This document shows, in pieces, positions 40,846 through 49,640 of a stretch of 64,000 bases of DNA (within the stretch, counting starts at the first letter, position 1; every line of letters starts with the position of its first letter). Under the pieces are notes generated by a model. That model was not told the DNA's origin. It saw nothing but the letters and a program-made list of their open reading frames with translations, and did no database searches. The DNA comes from Agromyces allii. Lineage in GTDB: Bacteria; Actinomycetota; Actinomycetes; Actinomycetales; Microbacteriaceae. The stretch is taken from positions 1 to 64,000 of the forward strand of contig NZ_WBIN01000013.1 in assembly GCF_009749385.1 (NCBI RefSeq), read 5' to 3'. The translations under genes were made by a program, and so were the position numbers.

Positions 40846-40851
40846 GCTTCG

Positions 40852-40883
40852 ACGCTAAACTTTGACATCAATGTCAAGGTCAA
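40852..40883 (-). promoter_or_regulatory. MerR-type promoter of the MFS exporter
   Basis: On the complement, TTGACC (40883-40878) and TAGCGT (40857-40852) are separated by 20 bp, too long for normal sigma recognition. The spacer holds the palindrome TTGACATCAATGTCAA (40862-40877). This overlong, palindromic spacer is the hallmark of promoters that MerR proteins activate by DNA untwisting. Confidence 0.85.
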
Positions 40884-40913
40884 GGGGCCCGACAGACGAA
40901 TCCGGAGGACCGC

Positions 40914-41321
40914 ATGCGCATCGGCGAAGTCGCCCGACAGGCCGGCGTCTCGACGCGGCTCGTACGGTACTACGAGCAGCAGGACCTGCTCGCCGCGACC
41001 CGGGGCTCGAACGGATACCGCGAGTACGACGAGGACGACGTGGCGCGCGTGCAGCACATCGCGAGCCTCGTGCAGTCCGGCATCGCGACCAAGCTCGTGA
41101 AGGAGCTGCTCGAACTCGAGGACGCCGCCGCCGAAGCCCGACCGAGCTGCCCCCGGGCGGTCGCCGACATGCTCGCGACCGAGCTCGTCGGCATCGAGGA
41201 GCGCATCGCCTGCCTCAGCCGCAGTCGCGACACGATCCGCGACTACCTCGCCCGCACCGAGCACGCGGCGGTGCTGTCGGAGCATGCTCACGACCTCGGG
41301 GCACGCTCGCCGGTCGAGTAG
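40914..41321 (+). CDS. MerR family transcriptional regulator
   Basis: The 135-residue protein starts MRIGEVARQAGVSTRLVRYY, the MerR winged-helix, then GSNGYREYDEDDVARVQHIA and a coiled-coil dimerisation helix. Cys79 (RPSC) and a Cys near 102 (RIACLS) are present, but not the four-Cys cluster of SoxR or the metal-binding spacing of MerR/CueR, so the inducer is unclear. AATCCGGAGGACCGC gives a strong ribosome site. It is divergent from the MFS exporter and probably activates it. Confidence 0.92.
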   Translation: MRIGEVARQAGVSTRLVRYYEQQDLLAATRGSNGYREYDEDDVARVQHIASLVQSGIATKLVKELLELEDAAAEARPSCPRAVADMLATELVGIEERIACLSRSRDTIRDYLARTEHAAVLSEHAHDLGARSPVE

Positions 41322-41363
41322 TCGCGACGCGCGCGGGTCGGGAGGCGGAGCGCGCGGAACCTG

Positions 41364-41390
41364 AGGTGCCCCCAATGCGGGGGCCATCCT
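41364..41390 (+). terminator. Possible terminator after merR
   Basis: GCCCCC-AATGC-GGGGGC forms a short all-GC stem with partially paired flanks. It is 43 bp after the merR stop. No T-tract follows. Confidence 0.35.
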
Positions 41391-41493
41391 CCGTTTCGTC
41401 GACCGTTCAGCCGCTGCCTCTCCGTAGGCTCACGGGATACCCGCGCCGAGACTGGCGTCTCTGCGCGCCCGAACCCTACGTGTAAGGAACCCG

Positions 41494-42948
41494 ATGAAGC
41501 GCACCATTCCCGCGCTGGTCGTCGCCGTGCTCGGCGCAGGCCTCGCCCTCGCCGGCACCGTCGCCCCGGCATCCGCCGCGACGCCGACCACCGCGAACTC
41601 CGTCGTCGCCAGCTGCGACGCACTGACCGTCGACCTCTCCGGCTACGCCGTCGAGCCCGGCGCCGACGCCGTGTACCAGACCGTCGAGGTCTCCCCCGCC
41701 GTCGCCGAGGTCAGCCACACCGACTACGTCTACAAGCCGCTGTTCGGCAAGGTCGAGCACGTCTCGCACAAGGACGCCGGCAAGGTGCTGGTCTACGACT
41801 GGACGCTCTACTACTTCACGGGCGAGACCCGCACGCACGTCGAGGTCGCTGCACAGGACGCGGTCACCAAGGAGGAACTGGTCTCGGCCGCGATCCCCGC
41901 CGACGCGGAGCCGAACACCGTCACCGTCACGGTCGACGGCGAGCCCGTCGCCGTGGAGACGTTCGGCGCGGCCTACACGCTCACCGACTTCCCGCTCCTC
42001 AAGGGCGAGGCGGGCACCGAGGCCTACGGCACGCACACCTACTCGGTGAGCGTCACCGCCTACCAGGGCTTCGGCACCGAGCCCGTCACGAGCGTCGTCG
42101 ACTCGGGGTCGACCGAGTGCGCGACCGGTGACTTCGCCGCCGTCGCCACGATCGACACCGTCACGACCTGCGGCACCGCAGTCGTCACGCTCACCAACGC
42201 CGAGCTCCTCGCCTCGAAGATCAACGGCACGTACTCGGCCATCGTCTCGGTCGACGGCAAGCCGACCGACTTCCTCGCGGTCTTCGAGAACTCGCCCGTC
42301 AAGGTCGAGCACGCCTTCGCCAAGGACTCCGGCGCCCACGTCATCGGGGTCCGTACGGGCCCCGCGCACGGCGACACGCTGCTCGCGCAGACCACCGTCC
42401 TGACCGACTGCATCGTGAAGCCGACCGACCCGGTCGACCCGGTCGACCCGGCACTCGACCCCAAGGTCGCGATCACCGGCTCGCTGACCCCCGGCGGCTC
42501 CATCACCGTCACCGGCACCGGCTTCGCCGCCGACACAGAGTACGAGGTCGAACTGCACTCGACCCCGCAGTCGATCGCCTCGGTCACGTCGGGTTCCGAC
42601 GGTTCGTTCTCGGGCACGGGCTCGATCGACTCCGACACCCCGACCGGCGACCACGAGATCGTCGTGACCGACGGCGAGGGAAGCTACCGGTTCCCGGTGA
42701 CCATCACCGCTGCGTCGACCGAGACGCCGACCGACGACGGTGACGACGACGGCACCGACTCGGGCACCGACAACGGCACCGGCACGAGCACCCCGGCAGG
42801 CACCGGCACGACCGCGGCGACCGGCACGAAGGCCGGCCTCGCCTCGACCGGCTTCGACACCATGCCGCTCGCGGCACTCGCCGCCGCACTGCTCACGCTC
42901 GCGGGCATCGCGTTCGGCGCCCGCCGCGCGATCCGCGTCAAGGGCTGA
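41494..42948 (+). CDS. Cell-wall-anchored surface protein with LAxTG sorting signal
   Basis: The 484-residue preprotein has a signal peptide (cleavage after APASA near 28). Two Cys-containing beta-rich modules (about 40-310) follow, then an Ig-like stalk (about 325-405: ITGSLTPGGSITVTGTGF) and a Thr/Asp/Gly-rich spacer. The end is LASTG, a hydrophobic helix and RRAIRVKG. LAxTG signals are cut by class E sortases of high-GC actinobacteria. AAGGAACCCG precedes the ATG, and TAGGCT at 41425-41430 is a likely -10 with a ~55-base leader. No sortase gene is nearby. The ligand or role is unknown. Confidence 0.88.
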   Translation: MKRTIPALVVAVLGAGLALAGTVAPASAATPTTANSVVASCDALTVDLSGYAVEPGADAVYQTVEVSPAVAEVSHTDYVYKPLFGKVEHVSHKDAGKVLVYDWTLYYFTGETRTHVEVAAQDAVTKEELVSAAIPADAEPNTVTVTVDGEPVAVETFGAAYTLTDFPLLKGEAGTEAYGTHTYSVSVTAYQGFGTEPVTSVVDSGSTECATGDFAAVATIDTVTTCGTAVVTLTNAELLASKINGTYSAIVSVDGKPTDFLAVFENSPVKVEHAFAKDSGAHVIGVRTGPAHGDTLLAQTTVLTDCIVKPTDPVDPVDPALDPKVAITGSLTPGGSITVTGTGFAADTEYEVELHSTPQSIASVTSGSDGSFSGTGSIDSDTPTGDHEIVVTDGEGSYRFPVTITAASTETPTDDGDDDGTDSGTDNGTGTSTPAGTGTTAATGTKAGLASTGFDTMPLAALAAALLTLAGIAFGARRAIRVKG

Positions 42949-42978
42949 CGCCTGAACGCCGACGCATAGCGCACGCAC

Positions 42979-43015
42979 GAACGGGCGCCCGGTGGATTCC
43001 ACCGGGCGCCCGTTC
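42979..43015. terminator. Strong bidirectional terminator between convergent genes
   Basis: An 18-bp perfect inverted repeat, GAACGGGCGCCCGGTGGA and complement, is separated by one base. It lies between the LAxTG gene (+) and the GH127 gene (-). Confidence 0.85.
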
Positions 43016-43042
43016 CGTTCGTGGTGGTCCGTGGCGCCGCGC

Positions 43043-44995
43043 CTAGAGCGCCGGGATCCAGACGCGCATGGTCGACGGACCTCGCTCGGCCCACGCGTGG
43101 TACGGCACGAGCGGCACGTCGGCCGCGGCATCCGTTCGCGCATCGACGAGGCGCACGAGCACGCGGGCGTCATCCGCCGACGCCACGTCGATCGGCTCGA
43201 CTGCCGGGTCGACCCGCAGATCGGCGAAGTCGGATGCCGCGAGCGGCGTCCCGGCGAGGTCGACCGACTCGAGCGCGAACACCTCGGGGCCGCGCTCGAC
43301 CACGAGGCATCCGCGAACCGCATCGACCCGGGAGTCGGGCGCGACGAACCGCGGAGCCATCGGCAGCGCGAGCTCGACCTCGTCGCCCGCCGCGAACGCC
43401 CGCGCGATCGAGACCGTGCCGGGCGCGGCCGCCCGCTCTTCGGAGGGTGACCCGTCGGCGGGGCGCAGGGTCAGGGTCGCGCCCTCGGCCCACGCCGGCA
43501 CGCGGAGCGACAGCTGCCACGGTTCGGCCGAGTCCGCCAGCAGGCGCACCACGATCGACCCCGATCGCGGGTACGACGTCTCGACCTCGAAGGCGACCTC
43601 GCGGCCATCGGCCAGCACGGTGCGCACGACCGACGGCGCGTACTGGTGCAGCTGCACGCCCGCGGCATCCGCCGTCGCGAGGTAGCCGGCGAGGCTCGCG
43701 AACGTGCGCGCCGTGTTCGGCGGGCAGCACGACACGTCGAACCAGGGCGCCCGCAGCGACGAGTGCGCGCGTGGCGACACGACATCGGGATCGGCGGGCG
43801 CGCCCGGCACCCGCTGGTGCAGCGTGTTCGCGTAGTAGAAGGCCGTGCCCGCGGCATCCGGAGACGTCTCGATCACGTTGAAGAGCGTGCGCTCGATGAG
43901 GTCGGCGTGGCGCGCCCCGCCGTTCGCGAGCAGCAGCCGCCAGCTGAACATGACCGAGGCCACGCCCGCGCACGTCTCGGAGTAGGCGCGATCGCTCGGC
44001 AGCTCCCAGTCCTCGCCGAACGCCTCGTCCTGGTGGTGCGAGCCCTGCCCGCCCGTGACGTAGGTGCGGCGCTCGCGCGTGCGCTCCCACTGCCGGTCGA
44101 GCGCCCCGAACAGCTCGCGGTCGCCCGACTCGACGGCGACGTCGGTCGCGCCGGCCGCCAGGTAGTTCGCGCGCACCGAGTGCCCGCGCAGGGCCTCGGC
44201 GTCGCGCACGGCCACGTCGTCCTGGTAGTACGACCGGCCCCACTCGATGTCGGCGAGCGTTCCGCGCCCGTGCCGCTCGACGAAGAGGCGCGCCTGCTCG
44301 AGGTAGCGCGGCTCCCCCAGCGCGCGACCCAGCTCGGCCAGGCCGACCTCGATCTCGGCATGCCCGCAGATGCGCTCGTCGCCGCCCTCGCCGAAGACCT
44401 CGCACACGAGGTCGGCCGCGCGACGCGCGACCTCGACGAGTCCGTCGTCGGCATCGGGACGCGTGCGCACTCGGGCGACCGCCGCCTGGAACAGGTGGCC
44501 GAGGCAGTACAGCTCGTGGCCCCACTCGAGGTCGGTCCACCGCGGCTCCTGGCCCGGTCGGCCGAACCGCGTGTTGAGGTAGCCGTCGGGCTCCTGCGCG
44601 GCGGCGACCCTGGCGACGATCGCGTGCAGGCGGGCCTCGAGGCGGGCGACGGATGCCGCGGCATCCGCCACCGCCTGGAGGCGACCGATCTCCCACGAGA
44701 CCGCCTCGAGGTACTTGTACACCTCGGAGTCGCTGAACTCGCGCCCGCGGCGCCCATCGGGCAGCCCGCCCGAGACCGCGAGGTCGAAGTTGCCGAGCCA
44801 TCCCTCGCGCTCGAGCCAGCGCTCGATGTGGTCGAGCGTCGCCGAGCCGTTCACGCGCTGGCGTTCGGCCCAGAGTCCGCCCGTGATGCGCACCTCGTCG
44901 AGGCCGAGCGGGCGCAGTGCACCCGTCGTCGGCGAGACGGGCACGGCGTGGGTCGTGGTCGCGGTGGTGGTCGTGGGCGCTGAAGTCATGGTCAT
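43043..44995 (-). CDS. GH127 beta-L-arabinofuranosidase
   Basis: The 650-residue enzyme has the GH127 zinc/thiolate site: Glu340 and Cys342 (YSETCAG) and Cys423-Cys424 (VSCCPPNTAR), matching Glu338, Cys340, Cys417 and Cys418 of HypBA1. Glu324 (DEAFGED) is at the acid/base position. In this family the first Cys of the CC pair is the nucleophile. There is no signal peptide, so it acts on imported arabino-oligosaccharides. The ATG overlaps the permease stop (ATGA); it is last in the operon SBP-permease-permease-GH127. The first ~20 residues are a Thr-rich tail. Confidence 0.93.
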   Translation of the reverse strand: MTMTSAPTTTTATTTHAVPVSPTTGALRPLGLDEVRITGGLWAERQRVNGSATLDHIERWLEREGWLGNFDLAVSGGLPDGRRGREFSDSEVYKYLEAVSWEIGRLQAVADAAASVARLEARLHAIVARVAAAQEPDGYLNTRFGRPGQEPRWTDLEWGHELYCLGHLFQAAVARVRTRPDADDGLVEVARRAADLVCEVFGEGGDERICGHAEIEVGLAELGRALGEPRYLEQARLFVERHGRGTLADIEWGRSYYQDDVAVRDAEALRGHSVRANYLAAGATDVAVESGDRELFGALDRQWERTRERRTYVTGGQGSHHQDEAFGEDWELPSDRAYSETCAGVASVMFSWRLLLANGGARHADLIERTLFNVIETSPDAAGTAFYYANTLHQRVPGAPADPDVVSPRAHSSLRAPWFDVSCCPPNTARTFASLAGYLATADAAGVQLHQYAPSVVRTVLADGREVAFEVETSYPRSGSIVVRLLADSAEPWQLSLRVPAWAEGATLTLRPADGSPSEERAAAPGTVSIARAFAAGDEVELALPMAPRFVAPDSRVDAVRGCLVVERGPEVFALESVDLAGTPLAASDFADLRVDPAVEPIDVASADDARVLVRLVDARTDAAADVPLVPYHAWAERGPSTMRVWIPAL

Positions 44996-45954
44996 CCCTT
45001 GAAGGCGCCCGACATGAAGCCGCGCACGTAGTGACGTTGGAGAATGAGGAAGAGCAGGATGCACGGCAGTGCGAGCACGACCACGCCGGCCTCGGTGGCG
45101 CCGTAGTCGACGACGCCCTGCACCTGGCCGCGAAGGTTCGAGATCGCGAGCGGCAGCGTCATGCGGTTCGAGTCGTTGATGAGGATCAGCGGGGCCATGA
45201 AGTCGTTCCACGCCGCGAGGAACGCGAACAGGCCGACCGTGATGAGCCCGGGCTTCACCGCGGGAACGAGCACCTTCCAGAGCACGGTCCAGGCGGAGCA
45301 TCCGTCGACCATGGCGGCCTCGTCGAGCTCGCGCGGAACCGACTCGAACGAGATGCGCATCATGAACATCGAGAACGGCAGCTGGAACATCGTGAGCACG
45401 AGCGCGACGCCGACGAGCGAGTTCGACAGGCCCACCGAGTTCAGCAGCACGTACAGCGGGATGAGCAGGGTCGCGTACGGCACCATCAGGATCGCGAGCG
45501 TCGAGAGGAAGAGCAGGTCCTTGCCCGGAAAGCTGAAGCGCGCGAACGCGTAGCCGCCGAGGAGCGACACCGTGAGCGTCAGCAGCACGGTCAGCAGCGA
45601 CACGAACGTCGAGTTCAGCAGGTAGACCCAGATGCCCGCCTGGTAGTTCGCGAGCGTGACGTAGTTGCCGAAGCCCCAGCCGTCGGTCTGGTTCGTGCCC
45701 GCGAGCGGGGAGACCGACGAGATCGCGGTCCAGATGAGCGGGTAGAGGAAGAGCAGCGCGAGTCCGGCGGTGAGCACCCAGTAGGGGGTGCGCAGGGCGA
45801 TGCCGGCGAACGTGGTCGGCGGTCGGCGGCGGCCCGTCGCGCCAGATGCCCCCTTCGCCACGCGGTGGTTCGGCGCGGTCAGCGCGATCGTCGAGTCGGT
45901 GGGCGGCACGCCCGCGAGCGGATCGCGCGAATGGCGCGGCATGGTCGTCGACAT
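44992..45954 (-). CDS. Carbohydrate ABC transporter permease (MalG-type), module A
   Basis: The 320-residue protein has six membrane helices after a ~55-residue cytoplasmic N-terminus and carries the EAA loop ELDEAAMVDGCSAWTVLWKV for contact with the ATPase. It pairs with the MalF-type permease upstream; the stop of that gene and this ATG share one base (TGATG). The last residues VRGFMSGAFKG are typical of MalG-type CUT1 permeases. No ATPase gene is in the module. Confidence 0.93.
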   Translation of the reverse strand: MSTTMPRHSRDPLAGVPPTDSTIALTAPNHRVAKGASGATGRRRPPTTFAGIALRTPYWVLTAGLALLFLYPLIWTAISSVSPLAGTNQTDGWGFGNYVTLANYQAGIWVYLLNSTFVSLLTVLLTLTVSLLGGYAFARFSFPGKDLLFLSTLAILMVPYATLLIPLYVLLNSVGLSNSLVGVALVLTMFQLPFSMFMMRISFESVPRELDEAAMVDGCSAWTVLWKVLVPAVKPGLITVGLFAFLAAWNDFMAPLILINDSNRMTLPLAISNLRGQVQGVVDYGATEAGVVVLALPCILLFLILQRHYVRGFMSGAFKG

Positions 45955-46895
45955 CAGTCTTCCGCCTTCTTCCCGAATGCGCGGATCTGCGCGATGTTGA
46001 TCACGACGAGCGCGAGGAGCACGATCACCGACAGGGCGCCGGCGACGCCGAGGTCGTTCTGGCCCTGGAACGCGATGCCGTAGATGAGCTGCACGACCGT
46101 GATGGTCGAGTTGTCGGGCCCGCCCTTGGTGAGGATGTAGAACTGCTCGAACGCGAGCAGCGAACCCGTGACGCAGAGCACGGTCGTGAGCGCGAGCGTG
46201 GGCCGGAGCAGTGGGATCGTCACGCTGCGGAAGGTCTGCCAGCGCGACGCGCCGTCGATGCGCGCGGCCTCGTAGACGTCGTCGGGGATGCCCTGGAGGC
46301 CCACGAGCATGAGCAGCATGTAGAAGCCCGCGTACCGCCACACGATGAGGAAGATCGTCGACCACAGCGCTCCGTCGGGCGTGCCGAGGAACGTGAACCC
46401 CCACGCCTTCATGAGGCCGGCGAACGGGCCGGCGATCGGCGAGTAGATCACGTAGAAGAGCAGCGACGCGGATGCCAGGCCCAGGGCGCTCGGCACCAGG
46501 AAGGAGGTGCGCAGCAGCCCCTTCCAGCGCGTCGACTCCTGCACGAGCATGGCGAGTCCGAGGCTCAGCGCGAGCAGGATCACCGTCGTGAGCACGGTGT
46601 ACTTCAGCGTGAACCAGACCGAGTCGAGGAAGAACCGGTTGTCGATCGCGTCGACGTAGTTCTGCGGCAGGTTGAAGCCCTGGTTGCCGCCGAGCAGCGG
46701 CCAGTCGCTCGCCGACATCTGCAGCACGAGCGCGAGCGGCAGGCCGAACAGCAGCAGCACGAACAGCGCGGTCGGCAGCGCGAACAGCCAGCCGGTGAGG
46801 GCGTTGCGCCGGCCGCGGCGGGTGCGCGCGGGTCGCGACGGTCTCGACCCCGATCGCTGCGGGGCGGATGCCGCGGCGGGAAGCGTTGCGGTCAT
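45954..46895 (-). CDS. Carbohydrate ABC transporter permease (MalF-type), module A
   Basis: The 313-residue protein has six helices and the EAA motif DDVYEAARIDGASRWQTFRS. The N-terminal ~30 residues are basic and Ser/Pro-rich. The ATG follows GAAAGGCTCACC, 83 bp after the binding-protein stop, with a large hairpin in that spacer. It forms the channel with the MalG-type partner for an arabinose-containing oligosaccharide. Confidence 0.93.
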   Translation of the reverse strand: MTATLPAAASAPQRSGSRPSRPARTRRGRRNALTGWLFALPTALFVLLLFGLPLALVLQMSASDWPLLGGNQGFNLPQNYVDAIDNRFFLDSVWFTLKYTVLTTVILLALSLGLAMLVQESTRWKGLLRTSFLVPSALGLASASLLFYVIYSPIAGPFAGLMKAWGFTFLGTPDGALWSTIFLIVWRYAGFYMLLMLVGLQGIPDDVYEAARIDGASRWQTFRSVTIPLLRPTLALTTVLCVTGSLLAFEQFYILTKGGPDNSTITVVQLIYGIAFQGQNDLGVAGALSVIVLLALVVINIAQIRAFGKKAED

Positions 46896-46914
46896 GGTGA
46901 GCCTTTCGGGGTGG

Positions 46915-46951
46915 CAGGCCGGCGCGCGTCGTGGTGGCGCGCGCCGGCCTG
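46915..46951 (-). terminator. Intercistronic hairpin between SBP and permease genes, module A
   Basis: A 14-bp perfect stem (CAGGCCGGCGCGCG and complement) with a 9-base loop lies between the binding-protein stop and the first permease start. Such hairpins commonly protect the upstream message or attenuate downstream genes. Confidence 0.75.
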
Positions 46952-46978
46952 CGGAGGGAGCCGGTGCCGTCCGGGCGC

Positions 46979-48274
46979 CTACTGGCTGAGGACGGCGGTG
47001 ATCTCGTCGTTGTCGGCGTCGATGGAGTCGGCGTCGCCGAGCACGGCGTTGCGGACCATCGTCAGCCACGGGCTGTTCGGCGCGTTGAACGCCTGCTGGA
47101 AGTTGATCGCGACCGGGGTGTCGCCCTGGCCGGCGACCTCGTTGATCGTGATCAGGCGCGGGTCCTTCTGCGAGTACTCGTTGTCGGCGAGGTCGGAGCG
47201 GGAGACCACGTCGTTGTCCTTCGCGAGCACGCCGACCTGGGCGTCTTCACTCATCATCCAGCTGAGGAAGTTCCACGCCTGCGCGGCCTTCTTCGAGTCC
47301 TTCGAGACGCCGATGCCGTCACCGCCGACGAACGTCGACGCGCCGCCCTCGGGGCCGACGAGGCCCGAGACGCCGACGTCGAACGGGGTCGAGCTGAGCA
47401 GCGTGGCCGGGTACGGCATGATGCCGACCTTGCCCTCGGTGAACGCGGCGGTCCAGGTGGGGCCGGCCTCGTCCTTCGAGGAGGGCAGGACGGCACCCGA
47501 GTCCCAGAGGTCCTTCCATGTGGAGTAGATCTCCTTCGACGTGTCGCTCGCGAGCAGCGACTCGGTGCCGTCGTCGGAGAGCACCTCCTGGCCGTCGGCC
47601 CAGCTGCTCGGGAACCACGTGAAGACGAGGCATCCGCCGCAGTTGAGGCCCGTGGCCGTGCCGTACGTGTCGGGCTTGTTCAGGCCCTGGATGGCCTTGG
47701 CCCACTCGGCGAACTCCTCGAGGTTCGCCGGACCGGCTTCGGCGTCGAGGCCGGCCTCGGTCGCGAGGTCCTTGTTCCAGAAGAGCATCGACAGGTCGAG
47801 CACGAACGGCAGCACGTACTCCTTGTCGTCGAGCGTGCCGGCCGAGAGGTGGCCCTTGTTGATGTCGTCCTTGAAGTCGAAGCCGTCGATGTTCGCCGTG
47901 ATGTCCTGGAAGAGGCCCTGCTTCACCCAGTTCGGCACGTAGACGATGTCGGCCGCGAACAGGTCGGGCAGGCCGTTCGAGCCGGCTGCTGCGCCGACCT
48001 TCGCGACGTAGTCGTCGTTCGGCACCACCGTGAGCTCGACCTGGTTCTCGTGGCTCTCGTTGTACGCGTCGACGAGCAGGTTGGCCTGCTTCTCGAGCGG
48101 CGCGCGCGTCCAGAGGGTCAGGGTCGTGCCGTCGTCGACGCCTTCGACGCCTGCGTCGGCGAGGCTCGACTCCGGGTCGCTGCTGCCCGTGGAGCAGGCG
48201 GCCAGCCCGATCGTGAGGGCGCCGGCGGCGAGCAGGGCCGCAGCCCGCGTCATCCGGCGATTGCGTGATGTCAT
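46979..48274 (-). CDS. Extracellular sugar-binding lipoprotein, module A
   Basis: The 431-residue protein has a lipoprotein signal with lipobox LAAC (Cys27) followed by the two-lobe solute-binding fold (TLTLWTRAPLEKQANLLVDA, LPFVLDLSMLFWNKDLA, GKVGIMPYPATLL). This is CUT1 family 1. CAAGGAGAACACGG precedes the ATG. It is first in the operon with two permeases and the GH127 gene, so its ligand is probably an arabinofuranosyl oligosaccharide (inference). Confidence 0.93.
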   Translation of the reverse strand: MTSRNRRMTRAAALLAAGALTIGLAACSTGSSDPESSLADAGVEGVDDGTTLTLWTRAPLEKQANLLVDAYNESHENQVELTVVPNDDYVAKVGAAAGSNGLPDLFAADIVYVPNWVKQGLFQDITANIDGFDFKDDINKGHLSAGTLDDKEYVLPFVLDLSMLFWNKDLATEAGLDAEAGPANLEEFAEWAKAIQGLNKPDTYGTATGLNCGGCLVFTWFPSSWADGQEVLSDDGTESLLASDTSKEIYSTWKDLWDSGAVLPSSKDEAGPTWTAAFTEGKVGIMPYPATLLSSTPFDVGVSGLVGPEGGASTFVGGDGIGVSKDSKKAAQAWNFLSWMMSEDAQVGVLAKDNDVVSRSDLADNEYSQKDPRLITINEVAGQGDTPVAINFQQAFNAPNSPWLTMVRNAVLGDADSIDADNDEITAVLSQ

Positions 48275-48352
48275 CCGTGTTCTCCTTGCTCGTCCTTGAG
48301 CGGGCGCGATGCGCCCGGAATGTCAGGTGCTGGTGCTGGCTTTCCGAAACTT

Positions 48353-48399
48353 CCGAAAGGCCTTTCGGCACGCTACAGTGTGAATCTCCCGGCCGTCAA
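48353..48399 (-). promoter_or_regulatory. Promoter and LacI operator, module A
   Basis: On the complement, TTGACG (48399-48394) and TAGCGT (48375-48370) are 18 bp apart. The perfect palindrome CCGAAAGGCCTTTCGG (48353-48368) covers the expected start of transcription. A further half-site TTTCCGAAA lies at 48341-48349. The divergent LacI gene is the probable regulator. Confidence 0.85.
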
Positions 48400-48449
48400 G
48401 AGCGATGACCGGTAGCGTTTCAGTCGAAGTCGAGCGCATGGAGGCGGAC

Positions 48450-49478
48450 ATGGCGAGAAGCGGCACGGGCGGGTCGAAGGCGGCGACGCTGAACGACGTC
48501 GCGCGCATGGCCGGCGTCTCGCTCGCCACGGCCTCGAAGGCCATCAACGGCCGCGACCAGGTCGCCCCGGCCACACGCCAACGCGTCATCGAGGCCGCCG
48601 AACAGCTCTCGTTCACGCCCAACTCGCTCGCCCGCAGCCTCATCGCCGGGCGCACCGGCACCGTGGGCCTGCTCACGAGCGACCTCGAGGGCCGCTTCGT
48701 GATCCCGATCCTCATGGGGGCGGAAGACGCGTTCGGCGCCGGGCAGATCAACGTGTTCCTCTGCGACGCGCGCGGCGACACGATCCGCGAGCAGCACCAC
48801 CTCAAGGCCCTGCTCAACCGCCGCGTCGACGGCATCATCGTCGTCGGCCGGCAGACCGACCCGCGTCCCTCGCTCGGCCAGGGGCTGCCGGTTCCCGTGG
48901 TCTACGCCTACGCCCCGTCGGACGACCCGAGCGACGTCTCGGTCACGCCCGACAACGTCGCGGGCGGGCGCCTCGCGGTCGAGCACCTGCTCAGCACCGG
49001 CCGCCGCCGCATCGCCCACATCACGGGCGACCCCGAGTACGCCGCCGCTCAGGATCGCACGATCGGCGTGCGCGCCGCCCTCGCCGAAGCCGGGCTCGAC
49101 CTCGTCGGCGACGTCATGATGTCGAGCTGGAGCGAGCACTGGGGGCGGGCCGCCGCGGGCATGCTGCTCGACCAGCACCCCGACGTCGACGGCATCGTCG
49201 CCGGCTCCGACCAGATCGCCCGGGGCGTCATCGACACCCTCCGCGACCTCGGCAAGCGCGTGCCCGAAGACGTGGCCGTCATCGGCTACGACAACTGGGA
49301 GGTGCTGGCGCTCAACTCGCGCCCCGAGCTCACGAGCATCGACGCCAACCTGCAGCAGCTCGGCCGCACGGCCGCCATGCGCATCTTCGACGCCATCGAC
49401 GACGGCGAGCCCGACCCCGGCGTGCACCACCTGCCCGTGCGGCTCGTCATCCGCGGGTCGACGATCGAGCGTCGCTGA
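48450..49478 (+). CDS. LacI family regulator, module A
   Basis: The 342-residue protein has the LacI headpiece (TLNDVARMAGVSLATASKAI) and the periplasmic-binding-like core (FVIPILMGAEDAFG, GIVAGSDQIARGVIDTL, VIGYDNWEVLAL). The start chosen follows GGAGGCGGAC; an earlier in-frame ATG at 48438 is possible. TAGCGT at 48413-48418 may be its -10. It is divergent from the module A transport operon and probably represses it until an arabino-oligosaccharide or arabinose derivative binds. Confidence 0.9.
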   Translation: MARSGTGGSKAATLNDVARMAGVSLATASKAINGRDQVAPATRQRVIEAAEQLSFTPNSLARSLIAGRTGTVGLLTSDLEGRFVIPILMGAEDAFGAGQINVFLCDARGDTIREQHHLKALLNRRVDGIIVVGRQTDPRPSLGQGLPVPVVYAYAPSDDPSDVSVTPDNVAGGRLAVEHLLSTGRRRIAHITGDPEYAAAQDRTIGVRAALAEAGLDLVGDVMMSSWSEHWGRAAAGMLLDQHPDVDGIVAGSDQIARGVIDTLRDLGKRVPEDVAVIGYDNWEVLALNSRPELTSIDANLQQLGRTAAMRIFDAIDDGEPDPGVHHLPVRLVIRGSTIERR

Positions 49479-49532
49479 GCGAGAGACGCCATGCCCGCCC
49501 GACCGCGCTCGCGCCTTCGCCGCGGCCCGCGC

Positions 49533-49593
49533 CACGGGTGTTCGGCGTATCGGGCACGGATTCTTCGAGCCCCGGATGCGGCGAACACCCGTG
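49533..49593. repeat. 61-bp inverted-repeat element, copy B
   Basis: It has the same 12-bp inverted ends as the element at 32541-32601 (CACGGGTGTTCG / CGAACACCCGTG), the same 37-bp interior length, and local identity near both ends of the interior. It lies between two convergent lacI genes, a position suited to a terminator or small-RNA hairpin. Confidence 0.8.
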
Positions 49594-49640
49594 ATGCGAC
49601 GCAGGCGGCACCCCGCGCGGCGTCTCGCAGCGCGTCGACC

